From the NCBI RefSeq assembly GCF_017165765.1, contig NZ_JAFGZD010000003.1, positions 310,001 through 374,000 on the forward strand: 64,000 nt of DNA, given 5' to 3'. The position numbers and the translations under genes are program-made. Of the stretch, positions 18,219 through 27,865 are shown one piece after another. Every line of letters starts with the position of its first letter. Position 1 is the stretch's first letter. The notes beneath the pieces were generated by a model. It made no database searches, was not told where the DNA came from, and was given only the letters and a program-made list of their open reading frames with translations. Source of the stretch: Pseudomonas capsici (GTDB lineage: Bacteria; Pseudomonadota; Gammaproteobacteria; Pseudomonadales; Pseudomonadaceae).

Positions 18219-19544
18219 ATGCAAGTTAAGCGTTTTTTCGCCGCCGATATGCGTCAAGCCATGAAACTGGTTCGCGATGAGCTGGGCGCCGAGGCAGCCA
18301 TCATTGGCAACCGCCGCATCGCCGGTGGTGTGGAGCTGACTGCCGCTCTGGATTACAAGCTGTCCGCATTGGCGCCTCGCGTGCCGAACATGGAGCTTGA
18401 GGACGAGCTGCGCAAGACTCAGTCGCGCATCGTTTCCGCCCAGGCCGAACTGGACAATCGCGGTGACAGCGATCCTTCGATCAATCGCCAGCTGTTTTCC
18501 GGCATGCCGCTCAACGCCCTCGATAAGCATATCGAGCCGACTCTCGAAGAGCCGCCACGTCCGTTTGCGCCTGCGGCTGCCGCTGCAGAGCCGGCAAGCG
18601 GGCAGCGTGCCTACGACTCCATGCGTCATGAATTGAATGGCCTGCGCGAGCTGCTGGAAGTCCAGCTCGGCTCCCTGGCCTGGAACCAGTTGCAAGGCAG
18701 CCGTCCGCAGCAGGCCAGCCTGTGGCGTCGTCTGCAGCGCGTCGGTCTGTCCGGCCCGCTGTCACGCGACCTGCTGGCGATGATCCCGGATATCGACGAA
18801 CCCCGTCAGGCCTGGCGCATGCTGCTGGCGCACCTGGCGCGGATGATCAGCGTGCCCGATGTCGAGCCTCTCGAAGAGGGTGGCGTGATCGCCATGGTCG
18901 GCCCGGCCGGCATGGGCAAGACCACGACCCTCGCCAAACTGGCTGCCCGTTATGTGCTCAAGTACGGCCCGCAGAACATTGCCCTGGTCAGCATGGACAG
19001 TTTCCGTATCGGCGCCCAGGAGCAACTCAAGACACTGGGTCGTATCCTCAATGTGCCGGTGACCCATGTCGATCCTGGCCAGTCGCTGGCTCAGGCGCTG
19101 GACCCGCTGTTGCGCAAGCGTGTGGTGCTGATCGATACCGCAGGCCTGCAGGCCAGTGATCCGGCCCTGCGCATGCAGCTCGAAAGCCTTGCGGGACGCG
19201 GCATCCGTGCACGCAACTACCTGGTGCTGGCAACGACCAGCCAGAAACAGGTGCTGACTGCGGCCTATCACAGTTACAAGCGTTGTGGCCTGGCAGGTTG
19301 CATCCTGACCAAGCTCGATGAAACCGCAAGTCTCGGCGAAGTGTTGAGCCTTGCGATCGGTCATGAGTTACCCGTGGCTTACCTGACGGATGGGCCGCGT
19401 ATTCCCGATGACCTGCACCTGCCACGTCGTCACCAGTTGGTGAGCCGTGCAGTCAGTGTGCAAATGCAAGATGAGCCAAGCGAGGAAGCGATGGCTGATA
19501 TGTTTGCCGACCTCTATCACACCCCCGGCAAGAGAGTGGGTTAA
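18219..19544 (+). CDS. flhF: Polar flagellar placement GTPase FlhF
   Basis: 441 aa SRP-type GTPase that marks the cell pole for flagellar assembly. The N-terminal FlhF segment is QVKRFFAADMRQAMKLVRDE; the NG domain starts near residue 220 with the P-loop VGPAGMGKTTTLAKLA, the G3 motif IDTAGL and the G4 motif TKLDE. Paired with fleN downstream, which limits flagellar number. Confidence 0.96.
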   Translation: MQVKRFFAADMRQAMKLVRDELGAEAAIIGNRRIAGGVELTAALDYKLSALAPRVPNMELEDELRKTQSRIVSAQAELDNRGDSDPSINRQLFSGMPLNALDKHIEPTLEEPPRPFAPAAAAAEPASGQRAYDSMRHELNGLRELLEVQLGSLAWNQLQGSRPQQASLWRRLQRVGLSGPLSRDLLAMIPDIDEPRQAWRMLLAHLARMISVPDVEPLEEGGVIAMVGPAGMGKTTTLAKLAARYVLKYGPQNIALVSMDSFRIGAQEQLKTLGRILNVPVTHVDPGQSLAQALDPLLRKRVVLIDTAGLQASDPALRMQLESLAGRGIRARNYLVLATTSQKQVLTAAYHSYKRCGLAGCILTKLDETASLGEVLSLAIGHELPVAYLTDGPRIPDDLHLPRRHQLVSRAVSVQMQDEPSEEAMADMFADLYHTPGKRVG

Positions 19545-19659
19545 GTGATGGGTATTACTGGAATGTCCCTGCATCGATGGTCTGCCAGGCATTGTTCGCT
19601 CGCGAGCATGCAGCCCGTAATGTGGTTTCGGTCTACGCAAGACAAGGTAAAGAAATAAC

Positions 19660-20493
19660 ATGGGCAGCATGCATCCCGTACAGGTTATCGCAGTGACCGG
19701 TGGCAAAGGTGGCGTCGGTAAGACTAACGTGTCAGTGAACCTCTCACTGGCTCTGGCCGAACTCGGTCGGCGCGTCATGCTGCTGGATGCCGACCTTGGC
19801 CTTGCCAATGTCGATGTCCTGCTGGGGCTGACCCCCAAACGCACGCTGGCGGATGTCATCGAGGGTCGTTGCGACTTGCGCGATGTCCTGTTGCAGGGCC
19901 CGGGCGGTGTTCGCATCGTGCCTGCGGCTTCCGGCACCCAGAGCATGGTTCACCTGTCGCCTGCCCAGCATGCCGGTCTGATCCAGGCCTTCAGCGAGAT
20001 TGGCGACAACCTCGATGTACTGGTGATCGACACGGCTGCCGGTATCGGCGAATCGGTTGTCAGCTTCGTGCGCGCCGCTCAGGAGGTGCTGCTGGTGGTC
20101 TGTGATGAGCCTACCTCGATCACCGACGCCTATGCCCTGATCAAACTGCTCAACCGTGACTACGGCATGAACCGTTTTCGCGTTCTGGCCAACATGGCCC
20201 AAAGCCCACAGGAAGGGCGCAACCTGTTCGCCAAACTGACGAAAGTGACTGACCGCTTCCTCGATGTTGCCCTGCAATATGTCGGTGCCGTGCCTTACGA
20301 CGAATGTGTTCGCAAGGCGGTGCAGAAGCAGCGCGCTGTCTACGAGGCGTTTCCACGCTCCAAATGTGCACTGGCTTTCAAGGCCATTGCTCAGAAGGTT
20401 GACACTTGGCCGTTGCCGGCCAACCCGCGTGGCCATCTGGAGTTCTTCGTCGAACGACTTGTCCACCAGACCAGTGCGGGGCCTGTTCAATGA
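19660..20493 (+). CDS. fleN: Flagellar number regulator FleN (FlhG)
   Basis: 277 aa ParA/MinD-type ATPase. The deviant Walker A is GGKGGVGKTN near the N-terminus and the second motif LLDADLGLANVD follows. FleN binds FleQ and represses flagellar genes, holding the number of polar flagella down. A 115-base gap precedes it, holding a short GCTCGCGAGC palindrome and no clear promoter. The stop overlaps the fliA start (ATGA). Confidence 0.96.
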   Translation: MGSMHPVQVIAVTGGKGGVGKTNVSVNLSLALAELGRRVMLLDADLGLANVDVLLGLTPKRTLADVIEGRCDLRDVLLQGPGGVRIVPAASGTQSMVHLSPAQHAGLIQAFSEIGDNLDVLVIDTAAGIGESVVSFVRAAQEVLLVVCDEPTSITDAYALIKLLNRDYGMNRFRVLANMAQSPQEGRNLFAKLTKVTDRFLDVALQYVGAVPYDECVRKAVQKQRAVYEAFPRSKCALAFKAIAQKVDTWPLPANPRGHLEFFVERLVHQTSAGPVQ

Positions 20494-21230
20494 CAGCGAG
20501 CGGCTTTCAAATGTACAGCAAGGCTTCCAGAAATTCGCAGTACGAACTCATCGAGCGTTATGCGCCGTTGGTCAAGCGTATCGCCTATCACTTGCTGGCG
20601 CGCCTGCCTGCCAGTGTTCAGGTGGAAGACCTGATCCAGGCCGGCATGATCGGACTGCTGGAAGTGTCCACCAAATATGACTCCACCAAGGGTGCGAGTT
20701 TCGAGACCTATGCCGGTATCCGTATTCGTGGTGCCATGCTCGATGAAGTGCGCAAGGGCGACTGGGCACCACGCTCGGTGCACCGCAATACGCGCATGGT
20801 CAGTGATGCAATTCGCGCAATTGAAGCAAAAACCGGTCGTGACGCTAAAGATCACGAGGTTGCTGCCGAACTCCAGTTAAGTCTCGATGATTATTATGGG
20901 ATTTTGAATGATACCTTAGGCAGCCGCCTCTTCAGCTTCGACGACCTCTTGCAGGACGGTGATCATGAAGGGCTGCATGAGGACGGTGCAAGCGGCTCGC
21001 TCGAACCGTCGCGGGACCTGGAAGATGAGCGTTTCCAGGCAGCGCTGGCAGATGCAATCGCCAATTTGCCGGAGCGTGAGCGACTGGTATTGGCGCTGTA
21101 CTACGACGAAGAGCTGAACCTCAAGGAGATCGGTGAGGTGCTTGGGGTCAGCGAGTCGCGAGTCAGTCAGTTACACAGCCAGTGCGCAGCTCGTTTGCGG
21201 GGGCGTTTGGGGGAGTGGCGAGCGCGCTGA
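20490..21230 (+). CDS. fliA: Flagellar sigma factor FliA (sigma-28)
   Basis: 246 aa. Region 2 carries YAPLVKRIAYHLLARLP and VEDLIQAGMIGLLE, then FETYAGIRIRGAMLDEVRKGDW; region 4 has LNLKEIGEVLGVSESRVSQLHSQ. Start ATG 20490 overlaps the fleN stop and gives the expected N-terminus, so a longer frame starting at 20406 inside fleN is rejected. FliA drives late flagellar and chemotaxis genes and is held by FlgM, the partner of HsbA. Confidence 0.96.
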   Translation: MTASGFQMYSKASRNSQYELIERYAPLVKRIAYHLLARLPASVQVEDLIQAGMIGLLEVSTKYDSTKGASFETYAGIRIRGAMLDEVRKGDWAPRSVHRNTRMVSDAIRAIEAKTGRDAKDHEVAAELQLSLDDYYGILNDTLGSRLFSFDDLLQDGDHEGLHEDGASGSLEPSRDLEDERFQAALADAIANLPERERLVLALYYDEELNLKEIGEVLGVSESRVSQLHSQCAARLRGRLGEWRAR

Positions 21231-21486
21231 TGGCAATTTGTGACTTATCCGGGTCACAGGTTGTCGCAAGCCGGCTGTGCAGAGCGTTGCGTGGTATCAG
21301 GATAGACAAGGCAGGAGCCTGTTCAGACAGCGCCTATGGCCTGCAGGTTCAGGTTTGTGCTCTGTGTTTTGCCAAGCCCGTCGTCGTTTCGTACAGCCGG
21401 GGGTGTGCTGTGCCAGTATTGAGTGAACAGCGTGTTCAGGTGCTGAATGCGTTAAAGACTGCTTGGAGGTCGAATTGGACAAGAAC

Positions 21487-21861
21487 ATGAAAATCCTCAT
21501 CGTTGATGACTTTTCAACGATGCGGCGGATCATAAAAAACCTGTTGCGTGACCTGGGGTTCACCAACACATCCGAAGCGGACGACGGCATCACTGCCTTG
21601 CCGATGCTTCAAAGCGGTTCCTTTGACTTTCTGGTGACTGACTGGAACATGCCAGGCATGACCGGCATCGATCTGTTGCGTCAGGTTCGTCAGGATGAGC
21701 GTCTCAAAAGTCTCCCGGTACTGATGGTGACTGCCGAAGCCAAGCGTGAGCAGATCATCGAAGCTGCCCAGGCCGGTGTGAACGGTTACGTCGTGAAGCC
21801 GTTCACGGCCCAAGTGCTGCAAGAGAAGATCGAAAAGATCTTTGAACGCGTCAACAGCTGA
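21487..21861 (+). CDS. cheY: Chemotaxis response regulator CheY
   Basis: 124 aa single receiver. Acidic pocket [12 protein letters not shown], phosphoacceptor Asp52 in [10 protein letters not shown], switch Thr in MVTAEAK and Lys in VVKPF. Phosphorylated by CheA, binds FliM, dephosphorylated by CheZ. Homology favours ATG 21487, but the strong GGAGGT at 21465-21470 is better spaced for a TTG at 21475, which would add four residues (MDKN). The 250 bases before it show no recognisable promoter. Confidence 0.95.
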   Translation: MKILIVDDFSTMRRIIKNLLRDLGFTNTSEADDGITALPMLQSGSFDFLVTDWNMPGMTGIDLLRQVRQDERLKSLPVLMVTAEAKREQIIEAAQAGVNGYVVKPFTAQVLQEKIEKIFERVNS

Positions 21862-21880
21862 TGCATGCCGCGAGGGCGCT

Positions 21881-22666
21881 ATGGATAACAACGATTCATT
21901 GGGTGACTTCGAGTCAACCCTGAAGAAACACGCGCAGGAACTGGTTGCCAGCCTTGAAAAAGGCCGCTTCGGTGATGCCGTGCAATTGATCCATGAGCTC
22001 AACCAGGCTCGTGACCGTGGCCTGTATCAGGAAGTCGGCAAGCTGACTCGCGAACTGCATAGTGCGATCGTCAATTTTCATATTGACCCGAACATGCCGC
22101 AAGCCGAAGAAGTGTCGCAGATCACTGATGCCGCCGATCGTCTGTCGTATGTTGTACGCCTGACCGAGAATGCGGCCAACCGCACGATGGACCTGGTAGA
22201 GCAGAGCACGCCGCTGATGAACGGGCTGAGCGAAGATGCCAAGTCGCTGAGCGCGGACTGGGGGCGTTTCATGCGCCGCGAAATCGGTGCCGAAGAGTTT
22301 CGTGATCTGGCCAAGCGTGTTGACGGTTTCCTGTCTCGCACCGAGAGGGAAGCTCATACCGTTGCCAGCCATCTCAATGACATTCTGCTGGCCCAGGATT
22401 ATCAGGATCTGACCGGTCAGGTGATCAAGCGCGTTACGCAGTTGGTCACTGAAGTCGAAAGCAATCTGCTCAAACTGGTCCTCATGGCCAGTCATGTCGA
22501 CCGCTTTGCGGGTATCGAACATGACCAGAAAGCACTCCTTGCTGAAAAAGATCCTAAAAAACATATCACGCAGGGTGAAGGTCCGCAGATTCATGCCGAT
22601 AAACGTGAAGACGTCGTATCCGGACAGGATGATGTAGACGATCTGCTATCGAGCCTTGGCTTCTAG
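21881..22666 (+). CDS. cheZ: Chemotaxis phosphatase CheZ
   Basis: 261 aa, mostly a long four-helix bundle. The catalytic Gln lies in HLNDILLAQDYQDLTGQVI. The C-terminal tail GQDDVDDLLSSLGF is the CheY-binding peptide. ATG 21881 has GAGG five bases ahead; the longer frame from 21842 overlaps cheY and is less likely. Confidence 0.95.
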   Translation: MDNNDSLGDFESTLKKHAQELVASLEKGRFGDAVQLIHELNQARDRGLYQEVGKLTRELHSAIVNFHIDPNMPQAEEVSQITDAADRLSYVVRLTENAANRTMDLVEQSTPLMNGLSEDAKSLSADWGRFMRREIGAEEFRDLAKRVDGFLSRTEREAHTVASHLNDILLAQDYQDLTGQVIKRVTQLVTEVESNLLKLVLMASHVDRFAGIEHDQKALLAEKDPKKHITQGEGPQIHADKREDVVSGQDDVDDLLSSLGF

Positions 22667-22699
22667 GTCTGTTGACGGTTAATTTTAGGGAGCACCCCA

Positions 22700-24979
22700 A
22701 TGAGCTTCGGCGCCGATGAAGAGATCCTTCAGGATTTTCTGGTAGAGGCCGGCGAAATTCTGGAGCAGTTGTCTGAACAGTTGGTCGAGCTGGAAAGCCG
22801 GCCAGATGATGCGGATCTGCTCAATGCAATTTTTCGCGGTTTTCACACTGTAAAAGGGGGCGCCGGCTTCCTCCAGCTCAATGAGCTGGTGGAGTGCTGC
22901 CACATCGCCGAAAACGTGTTCGACATCCTTCGCAAGGGGGAGCGCCGCGTTAACGCCGAGTTGATGGACGTGGTCCTTGAAGCTCTGGATACAGTCAACA
23001 GCATGTTCGGTCAGGTGCGCGAGCGTACCGACCTTACACCTGCGACTCCGGAACTGCTGGCTGCGCTGTCGCGTCTTGCCGAGCCCGAGTCGGCTCAGCA
23101 GGCCGAGGCCGCTGCACCGCCACCACCACCTCCTGTTGTCGAGGCTGCTCCTGTGGAGCCGGCCGCAAGCGATGACATCACGGATGCCGAGTTCGAGCAT
23201 CTGCTCGATACCATGAGCGCGGCCAAGGCCGATGCAGCGCCTGCTGCGCAAGCTCCTGAGGCAGCCAGTGATGAAATCACCGATCAGGAATTCGAATCGC
23301 TGCTCGACCAGTTGCATGGCAAGGGCCAGTTTGCGCCTGATGCCGTCTCCGCTCCTGCACCCGCTCCGGTAGCGGCTGCCCAGAGCAGTGGCGCTGCACC
23401 TGCCAGCGATGAAATCACTGACGACGAATTCGAAGCCTTGCTCGATCAGTTGCATGGCAAGGGCTCGTTCGATGCCAGTGTCGCAGCAGCCCCGGTCGCA
23501 GCAGCGGCTGCTCCGGCGCCTGCCAAGGCTGCAGCTCCTGCTGCTGCAGCGGCCAGCGACGAGATCACCGATCACGAGTTCGAGAATCTGCTCGATGAGC
23601 TGCATGGCAAAGGCAAGTTCGAGCCTCAGGCTCTTGCCGGTAATGCGGCAGCCGCCGCGCCGCCACCGCCTCCGCCACCACCTGCTGCAGCCAAGCCGAC
23701 TCCGGCCCCGGCTCCGGCGCCTGCTGCCAAACCAGCAGCACCTGCGGCTCCGGCTCCGGCTCGCGCACCTGCTGCGGGCGGCCCGGCTGAAAAGCCTGTG
23801 GCATCCGAAGCGGAAACCACCGTACGGGTCGATACCGCGCGTCTGGACGAGATCATGAACATGGTCGGCGAACTGGTGCTGGTGCGTAACCGTCTGGTTC
23901 GCCTGGGGCTCAACAGTGGCGACGAAGCCATGTCCAAGGCCGTGTCGAACCTGGATGTGGTCACCGCCGACCTGCAGACCGCGGTGATGAAGACCCGGAT
24001 GCAGCCGATCAAGAAAGTCTTCGGTCGCTTCCCGCGACTGGTTCGCGACCTGGCGCGTCAGCTCAAGAAGGAAATCAACCTGGAGCTGGTCGGTGAAGAA
24101 ACCGACCTGGACAAGAACCTCGTAGAGGCGCTTGCCGACCCGTTGGTCCACTTGGTGCGTAACGCGGTCGACCACGGTATCGAAATGCCTGAAGAGCGTG
24201 AAGCTTCCGGCAAGTCACGTGGCGGACGGGTGATTCTTTCTGCCGAGCAGGAAGGCGACCACATCCTGTTGTCGATTTCCGATGACGGCAAGGGTATGGA
24301 TCCCAACGTTCTGCGTGCCATCGCCGTGAAGCGTGGCGTGATGGACAAGGATGCTGCCGATCGCCTGAGCGATACCGATTGCTACAACCTGATCTTTGCC
24401 CCGGGCTTCTCGACCAAATCCGAGATTTCCGATATCTCCGGCCGCGGCGTGGGCATGGACGTGGTGAAAACCAAGATCGCCCAGCTCAACGGTACGATCA
24501 ACATCTACTCCACCAAGGGCCAGGGCTCCAAGATTGTCATCAAGGTGCCTCTGACACTGGCAATCATGCCGACCCTGATGGTCATGCTGGGCAATCAGGC
24601 CTTTGCCTTCCCGCTGGTCAACGTCAACGAAATCTTCCACCTGGACCTGTCGACCACCAACGTCGTCGATGGCCAGGAAGTCGTGATCGTTCGCGACAAG
24701 GCTCTGCCACTGTTCTATCTCAAGCGCTGGCTGATCAGCTCTGCCGCCCATGAAGAACAGCATGAAGGCCATGTCGTGATCCTTTCGGTTGGCACTCAGC
24801 GTATCGGCTTTGTGGTCGATCAACTGGTCGGTCAGGAGGAAGTGGTTATCAAACCGCTGGGCAAGATGTTGCAAGGTACGCCAGGCATGTCGGGCGCCAC
24901 CATCACCGGTGACGGTCGCATCGCCCTGATTCTGGATGTACCGAGCATGCTCAAGCGTTACGCCGCACGGCGTATTTGA
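22700..24979 (+). CDS. cheA: Chemotaxis histidine kinase CheA
   Basis: 759 aa. HPt domain with His49 in FRGFHTVKGGAGF, then a long Ala/Pro linker (about residues 130-375), dimerisation domain (VDTARLDEIMNMVGELVLVRNR), ATPase (HLVRNAVDHGIE, DDGKGMD, GRGVGMDVVK) and a CheW-like receptor-coupling domain. The linker holds four repeats beginning near residues 154, 189, 235 and 285, each with the form SDEITDxEFExLLDxLHGKG; the first is truncated. No ordinary E. coli-type P2 domain is apparent; the repeats resemble CheY-docking peptides of FliM and CheZ. Confidence 0.96.
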   Translation: MSFGADEEILQDFLVEAGEILEQLSEQLVELESRPDDADLLNAIFRGFHTVKGGAGFLQLNELVECCHIAENVFDILRKGERRVNAELMDVVLEALDTVNSMFGQVRERTDLTPATPELLAALSRLAEPESAQQAEAAAPPPPPPVVEAAPVEPAASDDITDAEFEHLLDTMSAAKADAAPAAQAPEAASDEITDQEFESLLDQLHGKGQFAPDAVSAPAPAPVAAAQSSGAAPASDEITDDEFEALLDQLHGKGSFDASVAAAPVAAAAAPAPAKAAAPAAAAASDEITDHEFENLLDELHGKGKFEPQALAGNAAAAAPPPPPPPPAAAKPTPAPAPAPAAKPAAPAAPAPARAPAAGGPAEKPVASEAETTVRVDTARLDEIMNMVGELVLVRNRLVRLGLNSGDEAMSKAVSNLDVVTADLQTAVMKTRMQPIKKVFGRFPRLVRDLARQLKKEINLELVGEETDLDKNLVEALADPLVHLVRNAVDHGIEMPEEREASGKSRGGRVILSAEQEGDHILLSISDDGKGMDPNVLRAIAVKRGVMDKDAADRLSDTDCYNLIFAPGFSTKSEISDISGRGVGMDVVKTKIAQLNGTINIYSTKGQGSKIVIKVPLTLAIMPTLMVMLGNQAFAFPLVNVNEIFHLDLSTTNVVDGQEVVIVRDKALPLFYLKRWLISSAAHEEQHEGHVVILSVGTQRIGFVVDQLVGQEEVVIKPLGKMLQGTPGMSGATITGDGRIALILDVPSMLKRYAARRI

Positions 24980-24992
24980 TTCTGGGGTCGCG

Positions 24993-25008
24993 GGCAGCGC
25001 AAGCTGCC
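24993..25008 (+). other. GNRA-capped hairpin before cheB
   Basis: GGCAGC, loop GCAA, GCTGCC: a six-base-pair stem with a GNRA tetraloop in the 51-base cheA-cheB gap, ending 13 bases before the cheB GGAG. No T tract follows, so it may affect message stability or cheB translation rather than end transcription. Confidence 0.4.
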
Positions 25009-25030
25009 TGCTGCGCCTATTGGAGTGTTT

Positions 25031-26185
25031 ATGGCAGTCAAGGTCCTGGTGGTGGATGATTCCGGTTTCTTCCGCCGCCGCGTATCGGAAATTCTTTCAT
25101 CGGACCCAAACATCCAGGTCGTCGGCACGGCGACAAATGGCAAGGAAGCAATCGAACAGGCTCTGGCGCTCAAGCCGGATGTGATCACCATGGACTACGA
25201 AATGCCGATGATGGATGGCATTACGTCGGTTCGACACATCATGCAGCGCATCCCGACTCCGGTCCTGATGTTCTCCTCACTGACCCATGAAGGTGCCCGC
25301 GTCACGCTGGATGCCCTGGACGCCGGTGCGGTGGACTTCCTGCCCAAGAATTTCGAAGACATTTCGCGTAATCCGACGAAGGTCAAGCAACTGCTGTGCG
25401 AGAAGATCAACAGCATCGCACGCAGCAATCGTCGTTTCAGTGGCATGAGTACGCCAGCCGCAGCGCCTGCCGCGCCTGCACCGGCCCCGGCCGCTGCGCC
25501 AGGCCGTGCGAGCGTGCCGACAGCCCGTACAGTTCCACCTCGCACTGCGGCCGCGCCGACAGCCCATGCGCCTGCGCATCACGCGCCGGCTCCCCAGGCT
25601 CACTCGGGTTCGCCCAAGCGCAAGGCCTACAAACTGGTCGCCATCGGTACCTCCACCGGTGGTCCGGTGGCATTGCAGCGGGTGCTGACCCAGTTGCCTG
25701 CCAATTTCCCGGCACCTCTGGTCCTGATCCAGCATATGCCGGCTGCCTTCACCAAGGCCTTTGCCGAGCGTCTGGACAAACTGTGCAAGATCAGCGTCAA
25801 GGAAGCCGAGGATGGCGACATCCTGCGTCCGGGCCTGGCGTTGCTGGCACCCGGTGGCAAGCAGATGATGGTGGATGGTCGCGGCGCGGTGAAAATCCTG
25901 CCGGGTGACGAACGCCTCAATTACAAACCCTGTGTGGACATCACCTTCGGTTCGGCTTCCAAGTCCTATGGCGACAAGGTGCTGGCTGTGGTGTTGACCG
26001 GCATGGGCGCCGACGGCCGTGAAGGTGCGCGTCTGCTCAAGCAGGGCGGCAGCAGCGTCTGGGCACAGGACGAAGCGAGCTGTGTGATCTACGGCATGCC
26101 GATGGCGATTGTCAAAGCTGATCTGGCGGATGCGATCTACAGCCTGGACGATATCGGTCGGCATCTGGTCGAGGCCTGTCTCTGA
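25031..26185 (+). CDS. cheB: Chemotaxis protein-glutamate methylesterase CheB
   Basis: 384 aa. Receiver domain with phosphoacceptor Asp55 ([11 protein letters not shown]), a long Ala/Pro/His-rich linker (about 138-190), then the CheB esterase domain with catalytic Ser in IGTSTGGP, His in LIQHMP and Asp in GMGADGREG. Removes methyl groups from chemoreceptors. Start ATG 25031 has GGAG five bases ahead. The stop overlaps the motC ATG by one base. Confidence 0.96.
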   Translation: MAVKVLVVDDSGFFRRRVSEILSSDPNIQVVGTATNGKEAIEQALALKPDVITMDYEMPMMDGITSVRHIMQRIPTPVLMFSSLTHEGARVTLDALDAGAVDFLPKNFEDISRNPTKVKQLLCEKINSIARSNRRFSGMSTPAAAPAAPAPAPAAAPGRASVPTARTVPPRTAAAPTAHAPAHHAPAPQAHSGSPKRKAYKLVAIGTSTGGPVALQRVLTQLPANFPAPLVLIQHMPAAFTKAFAERLDKLCKISVKEAEDGDILRPGLALLAPGGKQMMVDGRGAVKILPGDERLNYKPCVDITFGSASKSYGDKVLAVVLTGMGADGREGARLLKQGGSSVWAQDEASCVIYGMPMAIVKADLADAIYSLDDIGRHLVEACL

Positions 26186-26925
26186 TGGATGTACTGAGTC
26201 TTATCGGTCTTATCCTGGCATTCGTTGCCATCATTGGCGGTAACTTCCTCGAAGGCGGGCATCTGAGCGCTCTGGTCAACGGCCCGGCAGCCTTGATCGT
26301 GGTGGGCGGTACGCTGGGTGCTTCGCTGTTGCAGTCGTCGATGGGCGCTTTCAAGCGTGCCATGCAGATCGTGGGCTGGATTCTGTTCCCGCCACGCATC
26401 GATCTGGCTGGCGGTATCGACCGGGTGATTGCCTGGAGCCTGACTGCCCGCAAGGAAGGTCTGCTGGGCCTGGAAACGGTTGCCGATACCGAACCCGACA
26501 ACTATTCCCGCAAGGGCCTGCAGTTGCTGGTGGACGGTGCCGAACCCGAAGCGATTCGCAGCATTCTGGAAGTGGATCTCATCACCCAGGAAACCCGCGA
26601 CATCCAGGCGGCCAAGGTATTTGAAAGCATGGGCGGCTATGCGCCGACCGTGGGGATCATCGGCGCGGTCATGGGGCTGATCCATGTGATGGGCAACCTG
26701 GCCGATCCGAGCCAGCTGGGCAGCGGTATCGCCGTGGCCTTCGTTGCGACCATTTACGGTGTCGCGATGGCCAACCTGATTCTCTTGCCGGTGGCCAACA
26801 AGCTCAAGGCCATTGCCCACCGTCAGGCCCGTTACCGGGAAATGCTGCTCGAAGGTCTGCTGTCCATTGCCGAGGGTGAAAACCCGCGCTCCATCGAACT
26901 CAAGCTGCAAGGCTTCATGGAGTAA
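26185..26925 (+). CDS. motC: Flagellar stator protein MotC
   Basis: 246 aa MotA/TolQ/ExbB-family proton channel subunit with four membrane segments; conserved region GGYAPTVGIIGAVMGLIHVMGNL. One of two stator systems in pseudomonads (the other is MotAB elsewhere). Co-transcribed with motD, six bases downstream. Confidence 0.94.
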   Translation: MDVLSLIGLILAFVAIIGGNFLEGGHLSALVNGPAALIVVGGTLGASLLQSSMGAFKRAMQIVGWILFPPRIDLAGGIDRVIAWSLTARKEGLLGLETVADTEPDNYSRKGLQLLVDGAEPEAIRSILEVDLITQETRDIQAAKVFESMGGYAPTVGIIGAVMGLIHVMGNLADPSQLGSGIAVAFVATIYGVAMANLILLPVANKLKAIAHRQARYREMLLEGLLSIAEGENPRSIELKLQGFME

Positions 26926-26931
26926 TGCCGC

Positions 26932-27819
26932 ATGGCTCGCCGTCGTCCACCCGAAGAGCACGAGAATCATGAACGTTGGCTGGTTTCCTATGCCGACTTC
27001 ATTACGCTGCTGTTTGCCTTTTTCGTGGTGATGTACTCGATTTCGTCGATCAACGAAGGCAAGTACAAGATTCTTTCCCAGGCGCTGGTCGGCGTGTTCA
27101 ACGATGCCGAGCGCACCATGAAACCCATTCCCATCGGCGAGCAGCGTCCGCAGAGCGTCACGCCTGCCCAGCCGTTGCTCAAGGACAGCGAACAGACCGA
27201 TGCCGGGATAGGCCAGAAGTCCGACGATCCGTTACAGACCATCGCTGAAGATGTGCGCGATGCCTTTGGTGACCTGATCAAGTCCGACCAGATGACCGTG
27301 CGCGGCAACGAGTTGTGGATCGAGATCGAACTGAATTCCAGCCTGTTGTTCGGCAGTGGCGATGCCATGCCCAGCGACAAGGCATTCACCATCATTGAAA
27401 AGGTGGCCGGGATCGTCAAACGCTTCGACAACCCGATTCACGTTGAAGGTTTCACCGACGACCAGCCGATCAGCACGGCTCAATACCCCACCAACTGGGA
27501 GCTGTCGTCGGCCCGTTCCGCGAGCATCGTGCGCATGCTGGCCATGGACGGTGTCAATCCCGCCAGACTGGCGTCGGTGGGGTATGGCGAGTTCCAGCCG
27601 ATTGCAACCAACACCACGGCTGCAGGGCGTGCAAAGAATCGTCGCGTGGTGCTGGTCATCTCGCGTAATCTCGATGTTCGGCGTAGTCTGACCAGCACCG
27701 GAACGGCCAATGCACAACCGGATGCAGCTTTGAGGCGTGCTGGCACACAAACTGCACCTGTGCCAGCAAAGCCGCCGGTACGAGCGAACTCCGTCAATTC
27801 TCCGTCACCCGCCCTCTAG
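26932..27819 (+). CDS. motD: Flagellar stator protein MotD
   Basis: 295 aa. One membrane segment near residues 18-38 including WLVSYADFITLLFAFFVV, whose Asp is the proton-binding residue, and a C-terminal OmpA-like peptidoglycan-binding domain (IHVEGFTDDQPI, SSARSASIVRML, GYGEFQPIATN, NRRVVLVI). Partner of MotC. Ends 46 bases before parC. Confidence 0.95.
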   Translation: MARRRPPEEHENHERWLVSYADFITLLFAFFVVMYSISSINEGKYKILSQALVGVFNDAERTMKPIPIGEQRPQSVTPAQPLLKDSEQTDAGIGQKSDDPLQTIAEDVRDAFGDLIKSDQMTVRGNELWIEIELNSSLLFGSGDAMPSDKAFTIIEKVAGIVKRFDNPIHVEGFTDDQPISTAQYPTNWELSSARSASIVRMLAMDGVNPARLASVGYGEFQPIATNTTAAGRAKNRRVVLVISRNLDVRRSLTSTGTANAQPDAALRRAGTQTAPVPAKPPVRANSVNSPSPAL

Positions 27820-27865
27820 TAGTCGTTATCGATATGGTCGTCGTTGTGCGGAAGGAAAAACATCA

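Noticed and set aside
20406..20489. Upstream extension of fliA inside fleN
   Set aside because: Homologous N-terminus begins at ATG 20490, which overlaps the fleN stop.
23160..23640. Repeated DNA in cheA as a CRISPR or mobile repeat
   Set aside because: The repeats are in frame, differ at third positions and encode a conserved peptide, so selection is on protein.
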